From Zingiber officinale (taxonomy: Eukaryota; Streptophyta; Magnoliopsida; Zingiberales; Zingiberaceae): a stretch of 64,000 nt of DNA. The notes under the pieces are model-generated. The model searched no databases and was not told where the DNA came from. It was given only the letters and a program-made list of their open reading frames with translations. Location: contig NC_055998.1 of NCBI RefSeq assembly GCF_018446385.1, positions 19,771,173-19,835,172 of the forward strand. Reading direction: 5' to 3'. Position 1 is the first letter of the stretch. Every line of letters begins with the position of its first letter. Shown here piece after piece: positions 10,841 to 22,742 of this stretch. Both the position numbers and the translations under genes were made by a program.

Positions 10841-12479
10841 GGGATCTTAGCAAATAATGCTCCATGCACATATATCATAATCATGAACATGATACAGATA
10901 GCAATTGCGTCTAAATAAAAAACCGCTGCTACGATAAACCAATGTCTAGAACAGTTAATGTAACTTGATTAGAAATCAAATGTCATATCTGGTCGATGGA
11001 TAATTTCTCTGTCTTTGTCTTTTTAAATAAAAAATATATTTTAGAATTAAATATAATTAAAATTATTACATTAGTTAAAATCACGTACTCCATGTCAAGA
11101 TTAATTAAATATTATTTTAATATTTCATCTTGTCCTAAAATTATAGAGATGGTTGGGTGAGAATATGACTTCTAAATTGATCATGAGTAAAATCCGCTCA
11201 GTTCTGTAATATAAAAAGTATTAGTGCTGAGTCAGGGAAGGGGTCTATGGTATTGATTTTTCGACGCTTAAGTCAGTCACCGGAAAAATAAAAGAAAGTA
11301 GAGCAACATTAAACACAAGCGTGAATAGTAAATAATGCGTATTTTCGTCGGTATATGGACTCCTTTTATATAGTGTCCACGCGGGCAATGTGCATGCCCC
11401 TCGAGTATGAGCACGTTCTCCAATTTGTCCTATAAAAGGACATGTCAAGAAAGTGTCTCTAACACTATATCTTAACAGGGCATGCAAATCTTTGACAAGA
11501 CAATAGAAGCTTTCGTCATACTATCTGCCTGTTAACCATGCCTCGTTGTCAGCGTTATTCTCTCCTAAAAGGATATCAAAGGATATGAGAGGGGTCCCAC
11601 TGTTTAACCGAGTGGGGAGCCGCTCGGCTGAGGATCACCACCCGATTGACCTCTACTGCTTCCTTGCAATGACTCGGTTCGATAGATTGTTTACGCCCGA
11701 CCAGACTAACACTCTGGTCGTCCCAACGTTCCTCTGCTACGTGATAAGCGCATGATGATCTTGGATATATGGGTGTTCTGCTTTGACCAGCCATTTGGCG
11801 ATCGGGCGCTGCTCGCCCGATCGGTCACTACAGTAGAGGTCTGCTTGACCTTCTTTTGGTGAACCCGTTAGTTCTCTAGCGTTGATCTATTTGATATTGA
11901 CTTCCATGTTAGTTACTATCTCTGTCCTTTAATCTATACATAGTAAGATCTCCTTTTATTAGCGTATCAATATAATTATCATAATTTATAAGAGTATTTT
12001 TAAATGAAAAATAAGATAAAATATTTTTTAAAACAAATAATGTGTTTTTTTTATGATAACTGCAATAAAGCGCATCTTTTTTTTTTTAACTTTTATGCAA
12101 TGGAGCCAGACAAGATGCCAATTAACTGACGTCAATCACAGCTTTGCTTATCTGAATATGGAATGGATGTTTATCTATCCGATAACAAATGCGCTCCTCC
12201 AGAACAAAGCTTGTCTCTCTTTAGATATTTACAATCGTTCTAAGTCGAAAGATTCGTGGGTAGAAATCTGAGGCGTTGGTTAATGGAAGGAAGGATCCAA
12301 ACATAGTTTTCGTTCCTAGCCTTTTGGCTGCTAGCCAACAGAATTAATTTATACGAATAAAACATGGCTAGTCAAAATCTGACAGCGGTGGTAAAATATG
12401 AAATCTGTTATTATGAAGAGAAATTAGGAAATTGTAGTTAGAAAAAGATTTTTTTTTTTCGACTCTGCCGTAGTCAAAA
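10841..12479. other. Intergenic DNA with decayed LTR-like sequence
   Basis: This is AT-rich DNA without a convincing gene. The stretch 11340-11470 has a TATATAG motif and looks promoter-like. The stretch 11580-11850 is GC-richer and uses the CGCTCGGC/GCCCGATCGG vocabulary of the Tat LTRs, so it may be an old LTR relic. A homopolymer-rich tract lies near 12440-12510. Confidence 0.45.
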
Positions 12480-12639
12480 AGAATTTTCTATATAAAAAAA
12501 AAATAAATTCTTGGGACGGAGGAAGAGAAAAGAAATGGGAAAGAAGGGGAGAGAAAAAAATCCATAAGGAGAAAGAGGAATAAAAAGGAGGAAAGTAAAA
12601 AATCAGCGTGCTCGCGTTGGAGGAGGCCGCCCTCGCGGT

Positions 12640-13020
12640 GTCGCGCGAGGCTGTTGCTCGGTGCCCTCACGCGGGAGGGGGGCGGCCGCTCGGTGCCGCC
12701 CGCGCGAGCCGGACAAGAGCAGCCCCTTGAGTTCCTTCTAGATGGATCTATAGAGGTCCCGGCGAGGAGGTATTCGATGGCATCGGGGTTGTTGAAGCCG
12801 TCATAGATGTCGACGAACACCCACCTGTGCTGCTTGACACGATCACTTGTGTTCGATCCTCACCGGCCTTCCCTTACGCCCAGTGCGCGTGGGCATTCGC
12901 GCCGTTGTAGGAGTCAGATTTTTCACCAATGGAGTCGAAGTGAATGTGCTTGTTGTCATTGTTGTGGATGGCGGTCGAATTGCTGTTGGATTCGGTGGAG
13001 TCTGAATAGACAGCTCCTTT
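12640..13020 (-). pseudogene. Protein phosphatase 2C fragment (POL/PLL-like), pseudogene
   Basis: Translated on the minus strand, pieces in different frames match the start of the plant PP2C catalytic domain. They are GKAGEDR (near 12860), then WVFVDIYDGFNNPDAIEYLL (near 12810-12760), then RDLYRSI-stop-KELKGLLL (near 12740-12700). The DGFN motif corresponds to the metal-binding region of POLTERGEIST-like phosphatases. A TAA/TAG and at least two frameshifts break it, and no further PP2C domains follow. The ancestry is inferred from motif order. The GC-rich neighbourhood fits a captured gene piece. Confidence 0.6.
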
Positions 13021-13211
13021 GACGGCAATCATGGTTCGACGTGGTTCCTCAGAGGCACTGGAGCTGGGATTGGCTTCCGGCGTTTTGTGCGATACAAATG
13101 AGTGTCAGATGGCCGGTCTACGCTGGGCTCGATCGAACCGAGGTGGTGCAATTGGTGGGCCGAATCTGGATCGTACGTTAGGGAACACTTTAAGAAATGA
13201 GACGTTTTCGT

Positions 13212-13691
13212 GATCACGACTCACAGATAATAAAGAGAATAACTTCTCTCCTAAATTTTATATTTTAATTTCGCGTGACAAAAAAATATTATAATTAATT
13301 ATTATTATTATTTTAAATCAGACCTTTTCCTTACGGGAGAAGGAAAATAGAGGCGAGAAAAGAAGCCCGTTAAAGTTCTTTATTTTCGTATTTTTTTATA
13401 AAAAAATATGAAAACTCAAAACAGATATTTATTAGAAAACTAGTAAATACAATTAATTAAAGCATGATCTTTCTGTTAGATTCCGGCCCCTCGCAGAATA
13501 GGAAAAGATATGCCACGTGGACAGCTTTTCCTGTTTCCTCGAGGAAAATATCTCAATTTCCCCAAACTGACGACCGAAGCAAGAGGTGGCCGGTGAAAAA
13601 GGCCGCTTCTCTCCCCCTTCGTCTCTATAAGAATCCACCGCCATGACCGCTAATTACTTTATCCTCAAACAATTCACTTGCTAATTAATCG
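13212..13691 (+). promoter_or_regulatory. Upstream region of the TIP gene with G-box and TATA
   Basis: A G-box/ABRE core CACGTG lies at 13514-13519, about 175 bp before the ATG. A TATA-like CTATAAG lies near 13624-13630, about 65 bp before the ATG. G-boxes often bind bZIP or bHLH factors in light or ABA responses; actual regulation here is not shown. The upstream half is AT-rich with no gene. Confidence 0.5.
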
Positions 13692-14629
13692 ATGGCCAAG
13701 ATCGCGCTGGGAAGCAGGAAGGAGGTGGAGGACCCGGAGTTTCCCCGCTCCGTCTTTACCGAGCTCCTCCTCACCTTCCTCTTCGTCTTTACCGGCGTCG
13801 GCGCCGCCATGTCTGCCGGTAACTTCATCTTTCTGGTCGTTCAATATAAGCCTTGATTTGGCCCTAATTAATTTGGATGGAGGTGGTCAGAGGACATGTC
13901 CGGAGGACAGGGGTCCATCATGGGGCTGACGGCGGCGGCGGCCACCAACGCGATGCTGGTGGCGGTCATGGTGGCAGTCGGCATGGACTACTCCGCCGGA
14001 CACCTGAACCCAGCGGTCACGATCGGATTCGCGGCCGGTGGCTACGTCACCGTCTTACGGTGCATCCTCTACGTCGTGGCTCAGCTGCTCGGCTCCGCCG
14101 CCGCCTGCTTCCTCCTCAAGTACATCGCCGGAGCACATGTAAAAAAAAAATCGATTTTGATTGCAATCCGACTAAAAAAATCAATTTTTTATGCGACCCC
14201 ACGAAAATTGAGAGATTTGACGCGTCGCAGGACTTGCCGGTGCATGCTTTGGGATCAGGGATACGCCCGCTCCAGGGCCTGCTCATGGAGCTCGTGCTCA
14301 CCTTCTCCATGGTCATCTCGGTCTACGCCATCGTGATGGAGCCCAAGACGGGAGTCGTCTCCAGCAACGCGCCTCTGCTCGTCGGGCTCATCGTGGGGGC
14401 CAACACCTTGGCAGGCGGCTACTTCTCCGGCGCCTCCATGAACCCAGCCAGGTCCTTCGGCCCGGCTCTGGCCAGCTGGAATTGGTCCGATCACTGGATT
14501 TATTGGGCCGGACCGCTTGTCGGAAGCGCGCTCGCCGGCTTCCTCTACGACCGCCTCTACATCACGCGGAGTCGCAACGACACCGCGCTCCTCCTCCCGG
14601 CCGACGAAGAAAGAAGCCTTCTGTTTTAG
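13692..14629 (+). CDS. TIP: Tonoplast intrinsic protein aquaporin, TIP4-like
   Basis: Exons 13692-13818, 13891-14138 and 14231-14629 join to 257 codons plus stop, the usual TIP length. Introns of 72 and 92 bp have GT-AG ends. The protein is a six-helix major intrinsic protein that lets water and small neutral solutes cross the vacuole membrane. It has both pore loops, GHLNPAVT and ASMNPARS, and starts MAKIALG, as TIP1/TIP4 proteins do. Counting from the NPA motifs, the selectivity-filter residues read Asn (helix 2), Thr (helix 5), Ala and Arg. His, Gln or Ile/Val are usual at the first two sites. Thr-Ala-Arg fits grass-type TIP4. The frame is intact. The TIP4 assignment is moderately sure, TIP membership very sure. 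Confidence 0.93.
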
Positions 14630-14639
14630 AATTTAGCGG

Positions 14640-16240
14640 CTCTAATGCAGCTACAAAGGCGAAATCGTCAAGTTGACGGGTTAAAGAATTTAGCAGCTTT
14701 GAGTAGATTAGAAATCAGGCTGTAAATGTAAATATAAATATAAATATAAATATAAATATAAATATTGGCTTGCAATTTATTTTAGTTATTTCATGTAATT
14801 TTGAGAAATGGAATTTGCACAATAATGCCTATAGTGTTTCGAAAAGTTACACAGTCTGCTTCTTTTCCTATTTTAATCATAAATAAATGAATAAATAAAT
14901 GCACAACATTTCATGGGTGAAAATTACAGTAATTTGATAGGATCAAATGGAAAACATATTTAAAGTTCATATCTCAAATAATCTACGGGTCAAATCGACA
15001 GTTTCCCTTGAGGGAAGGATAACTTAAGTGGTAAGAAAAGCCAATGCGAAAAGATACCTCTTATGGCTAATATGATACCTTATTTCTTATATATAAATTG
15101 ATGTGTAAAATTTTGTGCAAGCAATCGACCATCCTCAGTGGTTTGGCGGCTGCCTAACTTTGCATCTTCTGAAATTAGCCAATTAAATGTCACGTCATAA
15201 AATTTCACATCAATATAAAGTTTTATGAAGTTTATGAATTTAATTTATAAAAAATACAGTTTGTATAAAGTGTCTAATTAAAAAAAAAAGTAAGAAAACA
15301 AAAATAGTTTAGAATGAAAATTATGGCACGGAATCTCGCAACCGGCCAAAGAAACAAAGGCACGACCGGCCAGAGTAATTTTTAAAACAACTTTATATCG
15401 AACCTAAAATATTTAAATTATGTATCATAATTCTAAAATTATTAGGTTGTATATTTAATTTGACTGAAAAAAAATTTAATAAGATAATTTTCTAAATCAA
15501 ATCAATTTCTTTCATTTGTTATATCAAATTAATATTTAATAATTTTTTTAACTAAATAAAAATAAATGGACGATCTTTTGGTCAATCAATGAGATTTTGA
15601 CTAAAATCGACTTATGCATTTTTTAAATACATATATAGAAATTAATTTGATTGGAAAAAAATTAATGACTGATTTATTTTTTTTAGTCGAATTGGTTTGA
15701 ATTGATTTAAAAATGATGATAAAGTAGAAAATGAATATAATTTGATAATTTTAAAACAATGGTACAGGATTTAGGTATTTTAGAAATTTGGTTCAATAAA
15801 AAAAACTATTTTAAAAACAGGAATGTACAGCTCACGCATAATTTTTGAGAAAATTTTAAATTACGCATGAATTTTCAACGTTACGTAGTATTGATTTAGA
15901 TGACCTTTTGTTTGACCCCTTTCATCGATATTAATTTTCAGACGTCTGTTTTTAATATATCCAAGCCACATTTAAAATGCTTAAATTTAAAAATAATTCT
16001 AATAATTCAGATGCATACCATCTCAACATCTATCTTCTCTCATATAAAGTATTAAGAAATAATTATTATTAATAAATCTTTACTTATTTTCTAATTATTA
16101 GAAAATAATTATTATTAAAAAATATTTTTTTCTTGTATTTTATATGTTTTTCTATTTTATATATTTTCCTATTGTTCACTTATAATAATATTTATATACT
16201 ACATATCATCATTAATAAAGTACATAAATTCTATCGTAAA
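14640..16240. other. AT-rich intergenic DNA after the TIP gene
   Basis: It holds the TIP 3' end and a (AAATAT)n tract at 14727-14765. The rest is AT-rich DNA without a supportable gene. Confidence 0.5.
14727..14765. repeat. (TAAATA)n microsatellite in TIP 3' region
   Basis: About six copies of a 6-bp unit, about 100 bp after the TIP stop codon. AATAAA-like motifs around it may serve poly(A) addition. Confidence 0.8.
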
Positions 16241-17533
16241 ATGATATCAGAACGCTAAGCTTAAAAGTAATCTTTTTTTTTTCTTCCACAATAACCACCA
16301 CTAGCCTTTTACAATGACTATCATCGACGACATCACTCGCCGGCTATCTCTCACAAATACTCCTGATTCACCTTCCGCCCTTGTGGTTCTCAACGTCAAT
16401 GCTCAGGCACCGTTGAAACTCACCACCTCTAATTACTCTGCCTTGTGCTTGCAGTTCACGTCTCTTCTATTCGGATATAACTTACTGGATTTTGTTGATG
16501 ATTCACGTCCCTGCCTCCCTATGCAGATAACGCCTACAGACACTATGCTCTCTCAGGCGAATCCTGATCATATTCTCTGACTCCATCAGGATCAACTTCT
16601 CCTCAACGCTATTATAGGTTCGATGTCTCACACTCTTGTGCAGTGTATTTCTTTATCAACTTCATCTAGAGACACATGATAGACGCTGGAGAAAACCTAC
16701 GCTGCTCCCTCACGTGGCAGGATTATGACTCATCGTCAAATCTTGCTAGCCCTCAATAGGATAACAGATCTATCATTGATTATATGCAGGACATTGAAAG
16801 AAATATTAACGCTCTTGCGCTTATAAATGTCAAAGTTGACTTTGATGAGCTCTCCATTCAAGTCCTGAATGGCCTTAGCCAAGATTACTATAATATCTCA
16901 CATGCTCTGCAAGTTTATGACGTCCCTATTACCTTTGATAAGTTATTCGAGCAGCTCCTCAGCTATGAAGCCGGTTAAAAGTCTCAATACCATCTTCATC
17001 TTTGACGCCAATGACTGCTCTTGTGGTTACAGCAGGGAATTCTCATAATCAGTATTCAAACTATCATGGTGGTCGCCAGCAGATTCCATCGATGTCCCAT
17101 CAGTCACGCCTGTCTACTCCTAGGCTGTCTGTGTGTCCTCCTGCACATTTAGCTGTGTCCAGTCCCAATTGATATCTTGGGCGCTGTCAGATCTGTGGTG
17201 TCCAAGGTCACTCTGCTAGCTAGTGTGGTCATATGACAACCACGATGCTTGCTCTGCTTCTACCGGCTTCTCCGTATGCTCCACATCTAGCGTATAGTGC
17301 ACTATTTGCACACACTGCTATTCATTTTACACCTCCGTCCGATTCTCGAGAATGGTGGTTGACTCTGGCACCTCTCATCATGTCACCACTGATCTCACTA
17401 CTCTCTCGTTGCATGAGCCTTACTCTGGTAATGATAGTGTCGTCATTGGTGATGATTCTGGACTATCCATTATATACATTGGTTCTTTATCTTTCTCCAC
17501 TCCATCTTTCCCTTTAGTTTTCTTCGTTGGGAC
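16241..17533 (+). pseudogene. Copia-type retrotransposon relic: gag and start of protease
   Basis: A decayed initiator-Met primer site (TGATATCAGAACGC) lies at about 16241. A gag with the copia-type start follows at 16314: VNAQAPLKLTTSNYSALCL. Then come YMQDIERNINALA...VLNGLSQDYYNI, a CQICGVQGHSAS-stop-C zinc knuckle near 17190, and a protease start VVDSGTSHHVTTDLT near 17353. At least five stops or frameshifts are present, several of the TGG-to-TAG or CAG-to-TAG kind. The homology ends near 17533, where an unrelated LTR-like sequence begins, so most of pol is missing. Confidence 0.8.
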
Positions 17534-18277
17534 CTTTGGCGGGCGGCTAGAGGGGACTGAATAACCCTACAAAATTAAAACACACCTTCCTCAAACTTTA
17601 TAGCTTTATACTTAACACTTGCATAAATAAATTAAAAGACTAAAAAGAAGAGGCACAAAGGGTTTACTTGGTTACAACCGGGGAGGTTGTTAATCCAAGA
17701 AAGATGAAAGCGCACTAAACTCTCTTTCAGACAGAAAAGCCTCTTTACAGTAATTAAAGCACTCAGTTACAGAACAAGACTAAAAAGAAATGAATTACAA
17801 GTGTTTTTTTCAATGTCATTCTGAACCTTTAGGACTAGAACTATATTTATAACCCTAGTCGGGGCGCCTGAAAGGGTTCTAGATTCCTGGGAGGGGATAA
17901 ACTTTTATCCCTTTCAGCTAGAACATGGTCTTGGTCTCCGGGAATCAAACCCACATTGGACCTGATTTGAATCAAACCAAGCCCAAAGGATCTGAATCAG
18001 CACTACCACGGGCTTAGTCGGACTCAAATTAGGTCCAATGTGAGCTTGATTTCTGGGAGACTAGGACCACATTCTACTTGAAAGTTAACATAATATTGTA
18101 GCACCACCGAAGAGGCTGAAATAAGCAATGAAGAATATCATTAGACTCCTTGCAGCCGTAGAAATCCACCGGACTTAAAATGGGTTAAATCAGACCTATC
18201 TAAGTCCATTAATGAATTTCGGTCAAAATCCATTGATTGACTTAGAGAGGTTTGATTGAACTCATTCCAAGTCCTAT
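17534..18277. repeat. LTR-like repeat with a large inverted repeat
   Basis: It begins GGCTAGAGGGGACTGAATAA, a phrase common at the start of plant Copia leaders or LTRs, and cuts off the Copia relic on the left. Inside, 17911-17984 and 18010-18084 are imperfect inverted copies. No gene was found. Confidence 0.55.
17911..18084. repeat. Imperfect hairpin, ~74-bp arms
   Basis: The left arm starts CTTTCAGCTAGAACATGGTC and the right arm reads CTTTCAAGTAGAATGTGGTC on the other strand. Pairing continues to AGCCC/GGGCT with a loop of about 25 nt. By eye about three quarters of the positions pair. It could be a MITE-like piece or a source of small RNA. Confidence 0.7.
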
Positions 18278-18278
18278 G

Positions 18279-19146
18279 GTAAAATTGTAAGTGTTGATGT
18301 AGTTAGCATTAATGGTCAAACTCAAGTTTTGATAAATGGTAAATGAATTAAAGTTAGGTGTTATATTTGTTTAACATTTTTACCAAGTGTGTAGGAATTG
18401 ACGGGTCTAGAGGATTTGACACCAGGCTGAAACCCAGTTAGGTCTGAGGACTTGATAACTGGCACGAATTCCAGATACGTCAAGGAGTGACCTGATATCT
18501 GACAGAAAGTCCAGCTGGGTCTGCGGGACCTAATAGCTGGCCAAACTCCAATTGGGTTTATAGACCTAAAACCTAGTGGGTAAAAAGATAAGTCAAGTAA
18601 TTGCAAATGGTATGTAGCACCCGTAAATTTTCTCTCTGTTCAAAAAAGCAAAAAGAACTAAAAGAAGAGAAAAAAATTAAAAAAAATAAAAATATATTTA
18701 AAAATGGCCTTGGGTAAAGTTGTAAGTGTTGATGTAGTTAGCATTAATGGTCAAACTCAAGTTTTGATAAATGGTAAATGAATTAAAGTTAGGTGTTATA
18801 TTTGTCTAACCTTTTTCCAAGTGTGTAGGAATTGACGGGTCTAGAGGATTTGACACCAGGTTGAAACCCAGTTAGGTCTGAGGACTTGATAACTGGCACG
18901 AATTCCAGATATGTCAAGGAGTGACCTGATATCTGACAGAAAGTCCAGCTGGGTCTGCGGGACTTAATAGCTGGCCAAACTCCAATTGGGTTTATGGACC
19001 TAAAACCTAGTGGGTAAAAAGATAAGTTAAGTAATTGCAAATGGTATGTAGCACCCGTAAATTTTCTCTCTGTTCAAAAAGGCAAAAAGAACTAGAAGAA
19101 GAGAAAAAGAAATAAAAATAGATTTAAAAATGGTCTTGGTAGGATT
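18279..19146. repeat. 434-bp tandem duplication spanning an LTR junction
   Basis: Bases 18279-18712 and 18713-19146 are near-identical direct copies. Each copy holds about 335 bp of flank plus the first 100 bp of an LTR that starts TGTAGCACCCG (18613 and 19047). The duplication therefore happened after the LTR insertion. Confidence 0.9.
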
Positions 19147-19276
19147 GAACCCAAGACCTCTTATATGTGATTGGTTAGAGTTTCCATTAAGGTGGTGATA
19201 AAGCATCACATGAGCAATATAAAACAATTCATTATATGTGGAATTTGTGTGAATAGATGCTTCAACTTCCACATAG

Positions 19277-19284
19277 TATAAAAG
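19277..19284 (+). promoter_or_regulatory. TATA box of the solo LTR
   Basis: TATAAAAG about 230 bp into the LTR. A pyrimidine-rich leader (CTTCTTCTTCTTCTC) follows within 50 bp. Confidence 0.5.
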
Positions 19285-20714
19285 GGAGTTGAAGAGATGA
19301 AAACCTAGTTTTTATCTTCTTCTTCTTCTCTAGCCAAATTCTCTTCTTCCTCTTGCTCAAGTTCGGCCAGAATTTAGGGTTTTATGTTTTTAAAGCCTTT
19401 CGAGGGAAGAACCTAGGAGGAGGATCTCTCCCAAGGAAGGAGTACGCTTAGAAGGGCTAACTAGGGAGAGTAAAGTGTACAAGAGGAGTCGTTCTCCCTA
19501 AACCCTAGCAGTGTAAGAGTAAGAAATAGCAAAAGAATGTAAGTACCTCTCACCTGCAGTATAAGTTGCTTCGAAGAAGTATTTTGTAATGTCTTTTATG
19601 CATGATTTAGACGATTTATGTTGAGTTATGCTTTAGACATGTTAAGGAAGAAGCTTATCATATTATGTAAGAAGCCTTCTAAAGTTTTGGGGACTAAGAG
19701 CATGTGTAGGGAGTATCGAATTACTTCCCATTTAGTTTCTAAGGAGCAGATTCAAAGACCCTAAAAGTGCTTCCCTATAAGTGTGAGGGGATAAAGTGCA
19801 CATCAAGTGTTTGTTGAAATGACAAGCAAGTGCAAAGTAAAAGAAAATGATATTAGAAGAAAGTATTTTACTTTGAAGTGACATGTACTGGACCAAGGTC
19901 CTTGGGATGGGCTCCTAGATTGCCCCTAGGCATAAGTTCGCCTAGTAGTACCTTAATAGATTCGAGATTAGCTACCTCGGGTCTTATTAAGGATGCGCGC
20001 AAAGTGGTACATTGTCGGGCCCAAGAAAGTTGACTATTATGTTCACTAGTATGTATTATAAAGTTTCAAAGTTCATTGGTTTGTTAAAGTGAAACCATCA
20101 TTAAGTGGACAACTTGAGTTATAAAGTGTAGTGTTGATGAACTTTACTATATGCTAAGATTTTTGTTCTCGTTACATCACTAGCATGGTTTAAGTTGGTG
20201 TTTAGCATTTTAAAATTGTTTAAAAAATACATATCATGTGCATATTTACAAAGCATATGTTTTAGAGTGAACTATTCTCAAGTGCATGTTTGTTGTTCTC
20301 TTTCCAAGCAGTTTTACAATAAAAACATATGTTTCTCTTAATGCGTAGTTTTGTGAGTAGATGATACTTACTAAGTCTTTGCTTATAGTTTATATTTCCT
20401 TATACTGCAGATAAAGGTAAGGGAAAGCTGGAATAAGAAGGGGCAGCAGAAGCAATGTTTGATGGTAGGGGTGACGGAATAGTGGGAAGCGATCCTGAAA
20501 TTTGCTAGTATTTGACCATGTTAGATTTTGGTGCTGATGGACATATGTTCTTATCTCCGTTTAGTGTAAAAGTACTATTAAGAATGGTATACAATGAATT
20601 TACGGTTTAGTAGTAGTTGAAGTGTCAAATATTCTCCCTAAGGTTGTGGGATAAAATGATAAGTCAAGAAGGAGTACAAAGGGGGAGAACCACTCCTTTT
20701 TGGGTGCAGGGCGT

Positions 20715-21200
20715 AACCCCCACACGGCCGTGTGGAGTCACATGACCCCAACCCTCTCCCTCTCGGCCAGGGTTGCACGACCGTGTGCCACACATGGCCA
20801 TGCAAGGTTTAGTCTTTGGGAAAAAGTTGCACGGTCGTGTGCCACACACAGCCATGCAAGGTTTAGTCTCTGGAAAAGTTGCACGGTCGTGTGCCACACA
20901 CGGCCATGCAAGGCTTAGTCTCTGGAAAGATTGAACGGTCGTGTGCCACACACGACCATGCACCTCTCCTCCTCGGGCAAAATGACATGGCTGTGTGGAT
21001 CTACACGGTCGTGCACCCCTTTGACTCAGCCGAGGTGACACGACCGTGTGAGCCACACGACCATGCCCCTCTTTGTTACGGCCAAGGTGACACGGCCGTG
21101 TGGAAGCCACACGGTCGTGCCCTGCTCTAGCAGGGAGGGCCTTACACGGCCGTGTGGGACACACGACCATGCCCAAATGCTTAGTAAAACTACACGGTCG
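20715..21200. repeat. Palindromic minisatellite in the solo LTR
   Basis: Units of 30-60 bp carry CACGG(T/C)CGTGTG and CACACACGGCCATGCA. The core is close to its own reverse complement. Long ORFs here on both strands are a by-product of the repeat. Confidence 0.85.
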
Positions 21201-21406
21201 GTCATCACCACACAACCCAGATTCTCAAGCAGTTCTAAGCTTCATCTTAGCTCTATTTCGCTCCCGAACTACGACTTAATAGTCGAAACAAGTTCAGAGC
21301 AGATCTCTGAACCCAACAGTGTACATACAATAATGTCCTTAGTAGTATGAAAGGAGTAACGTCCGTGGCTTGTGTCAGGGTATAGAAGTGCGGTCGTTAC
21401 ATGGTA

Positions 21407-22650
21407 AGTGAGATAAGTCATTCGAGGAGAGTGATCCAGTGAGGACGAGTCTCAATGGGACTATAGGTGTTGGTCCAGTTTAGATTCATTTTAGAAACCT
21501 AAACTAAAACCATGACTAGATTCTAGTTTTAGGAAGACAGAATCTAATTAATAATGTCATTTTATTATTGTACTAAGGTATATTTTATTTTATGGATTAA
21601 ATCTTTTTTACAAGATTAAGTGCAAAAATAGCCTTGGATGAACAGTGTCCGAGGCGCTTCGAAGCTTCAAGGAGGCACCTTAGAGCAGCGCTTGGAGGCA
21701 CTCTGGACTCATTGGAGACACCCTCAAGGAGATAAAGTTTGTTCTACGGGGAGGCACCCTAGAGTGCATTAGAGGCGCATTGGAGGTGCATTAGAGGCGC
21801 TTTGGGGCGCGTTGGAGGTGCCCTCATGCGGATAAGCTATGAACTTTGCACAAAAAAGCTATGGACGCTGTGCGGATCTGATAAACCTCAAAGGAGGCGC
21901 CTCGGAGCCATTGGAGATGCCTCCAATGAGCTTTAAAAGAAGGTCACGAACAACATTTCATACATAACTCATATACAAGTTTCAACAATCCTTATGGTAT
22001 GCCCAATTGACGATGTTGCTGCCACGCTACTGCTCTGCTTCATCCGACCTCTGTTGGCAGACCAAACACCAACACCTGAACTCTCAACTTCAACAATCTT
22101 ATGTTGGTAACAATTTAGTTTAAGTTGTTTACTTTGTTGCTAGGGTAATATAGATCGTTACACTGTCCCTTACTTCATTCTTGTAAGCAATTTCCTTCTT
22201 CAACAATTTTGGAAAAGGTTTTTAGTGGATTACCCATCGATACGATCCGAGAGATCGTAGGTCTTGGAGTAGGAGTAGACAAAGACTCCGAACTAAGTAA
22301 CCGATCACATACTTTTGTTTTCTTACTTTGTTTCTATTTTCTTTTAATTTTGCTACACACTTGTTTTTACAAAATCGAAAAAAAGTAATTTTTTAAAATA
22401 CACATGATTCACCTTCCTCTTACATGCACTGATCCTACATTAAGTAGTTCAACGATGCCCCCATTACTTATTTTAGGTCTCCATTTGTAATGGTGTTGTG
22501 TTTATAATAGTAAAAAGAGGTATAATAAACACGAAGCTCAATGCCACAAGCGCAGAGAGAGGATGAGAGATATGTTGCCATGTGCATCCAAAATATAAAA
22601 ATTATTTTTAAATTAAATTTTATAGAAAATGACTCGGATATATTGAAAAT
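21407..22650. other. Repeat-rich DNA without a gene
   Basis: The stretch 21640-21950 has many irregular GGAGGCGC / GGAGGTGC phrases, an LTR-like low-complexity style. The stretch 21980-22350 resembles the end of a plant LTR or leader. The rest is AT-rich. No supportable protein. Confidence 0.5.
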
Positions 22651-22651
22651 C

Positions 22652-22742
22652 GACATATGAAAAATGATATTGACGGAGCTTATGTTGCACTTCAATCTCT
22701 AGATCATTCTCAAAGTTTATGCCTGATTTAGGAATTCTCAAC
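22652..22742. repeat. Left copy of a flank repeat split by Tat copy 2
   Basis: The sequence from GACATATGAAAAATG to GAATTCTCAAC is repeated at 31620-31715. The second half of this copy lies across the Tat insertion at 31521-31573. The target was thus a pre-existing tandem repeat of about 185 bp period. Confidence 0.8.
22738..22742. repeat. Target-site duplication of Tat copy 2, left
   Basis: TCAAC directly before the LTR start; it matches TCAAC at 31521-31525. Confidence 0.85.

Larger units (their letters stand above)
19047..21401 (+). mobile_element. Solo LTR, chromovirus (Tekay/Del)-like
   Basis: The 2355-bp unit starts TGTAGCACCC and ends GTCGTTACA. It is flanked by a perfect 5-bp repeat TGGTA (19042-19046 and 21402-21406). 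No pol is present, which fits LTR-LTR recombination. A TATA box TATAAAAG lies at 19277-19284. Long LTRs with CACGGCCGTGTG palindromes are typical of Tekay/Del elements; the lineage is inferred from that style, not from protein. Confidence 0.8.

Noticed and set aside
14255..14494. Minus-strand ORF in the TIP gene
   Set aside because: Shadow of TIP exon 3 in GC-rich codons.
20664..21215. 183-codon minus-strand ORF and plus-strand partners
   Set aside because: They translate the palindromic CACGGCCGTGTG array; the periodic peptide has no domain.
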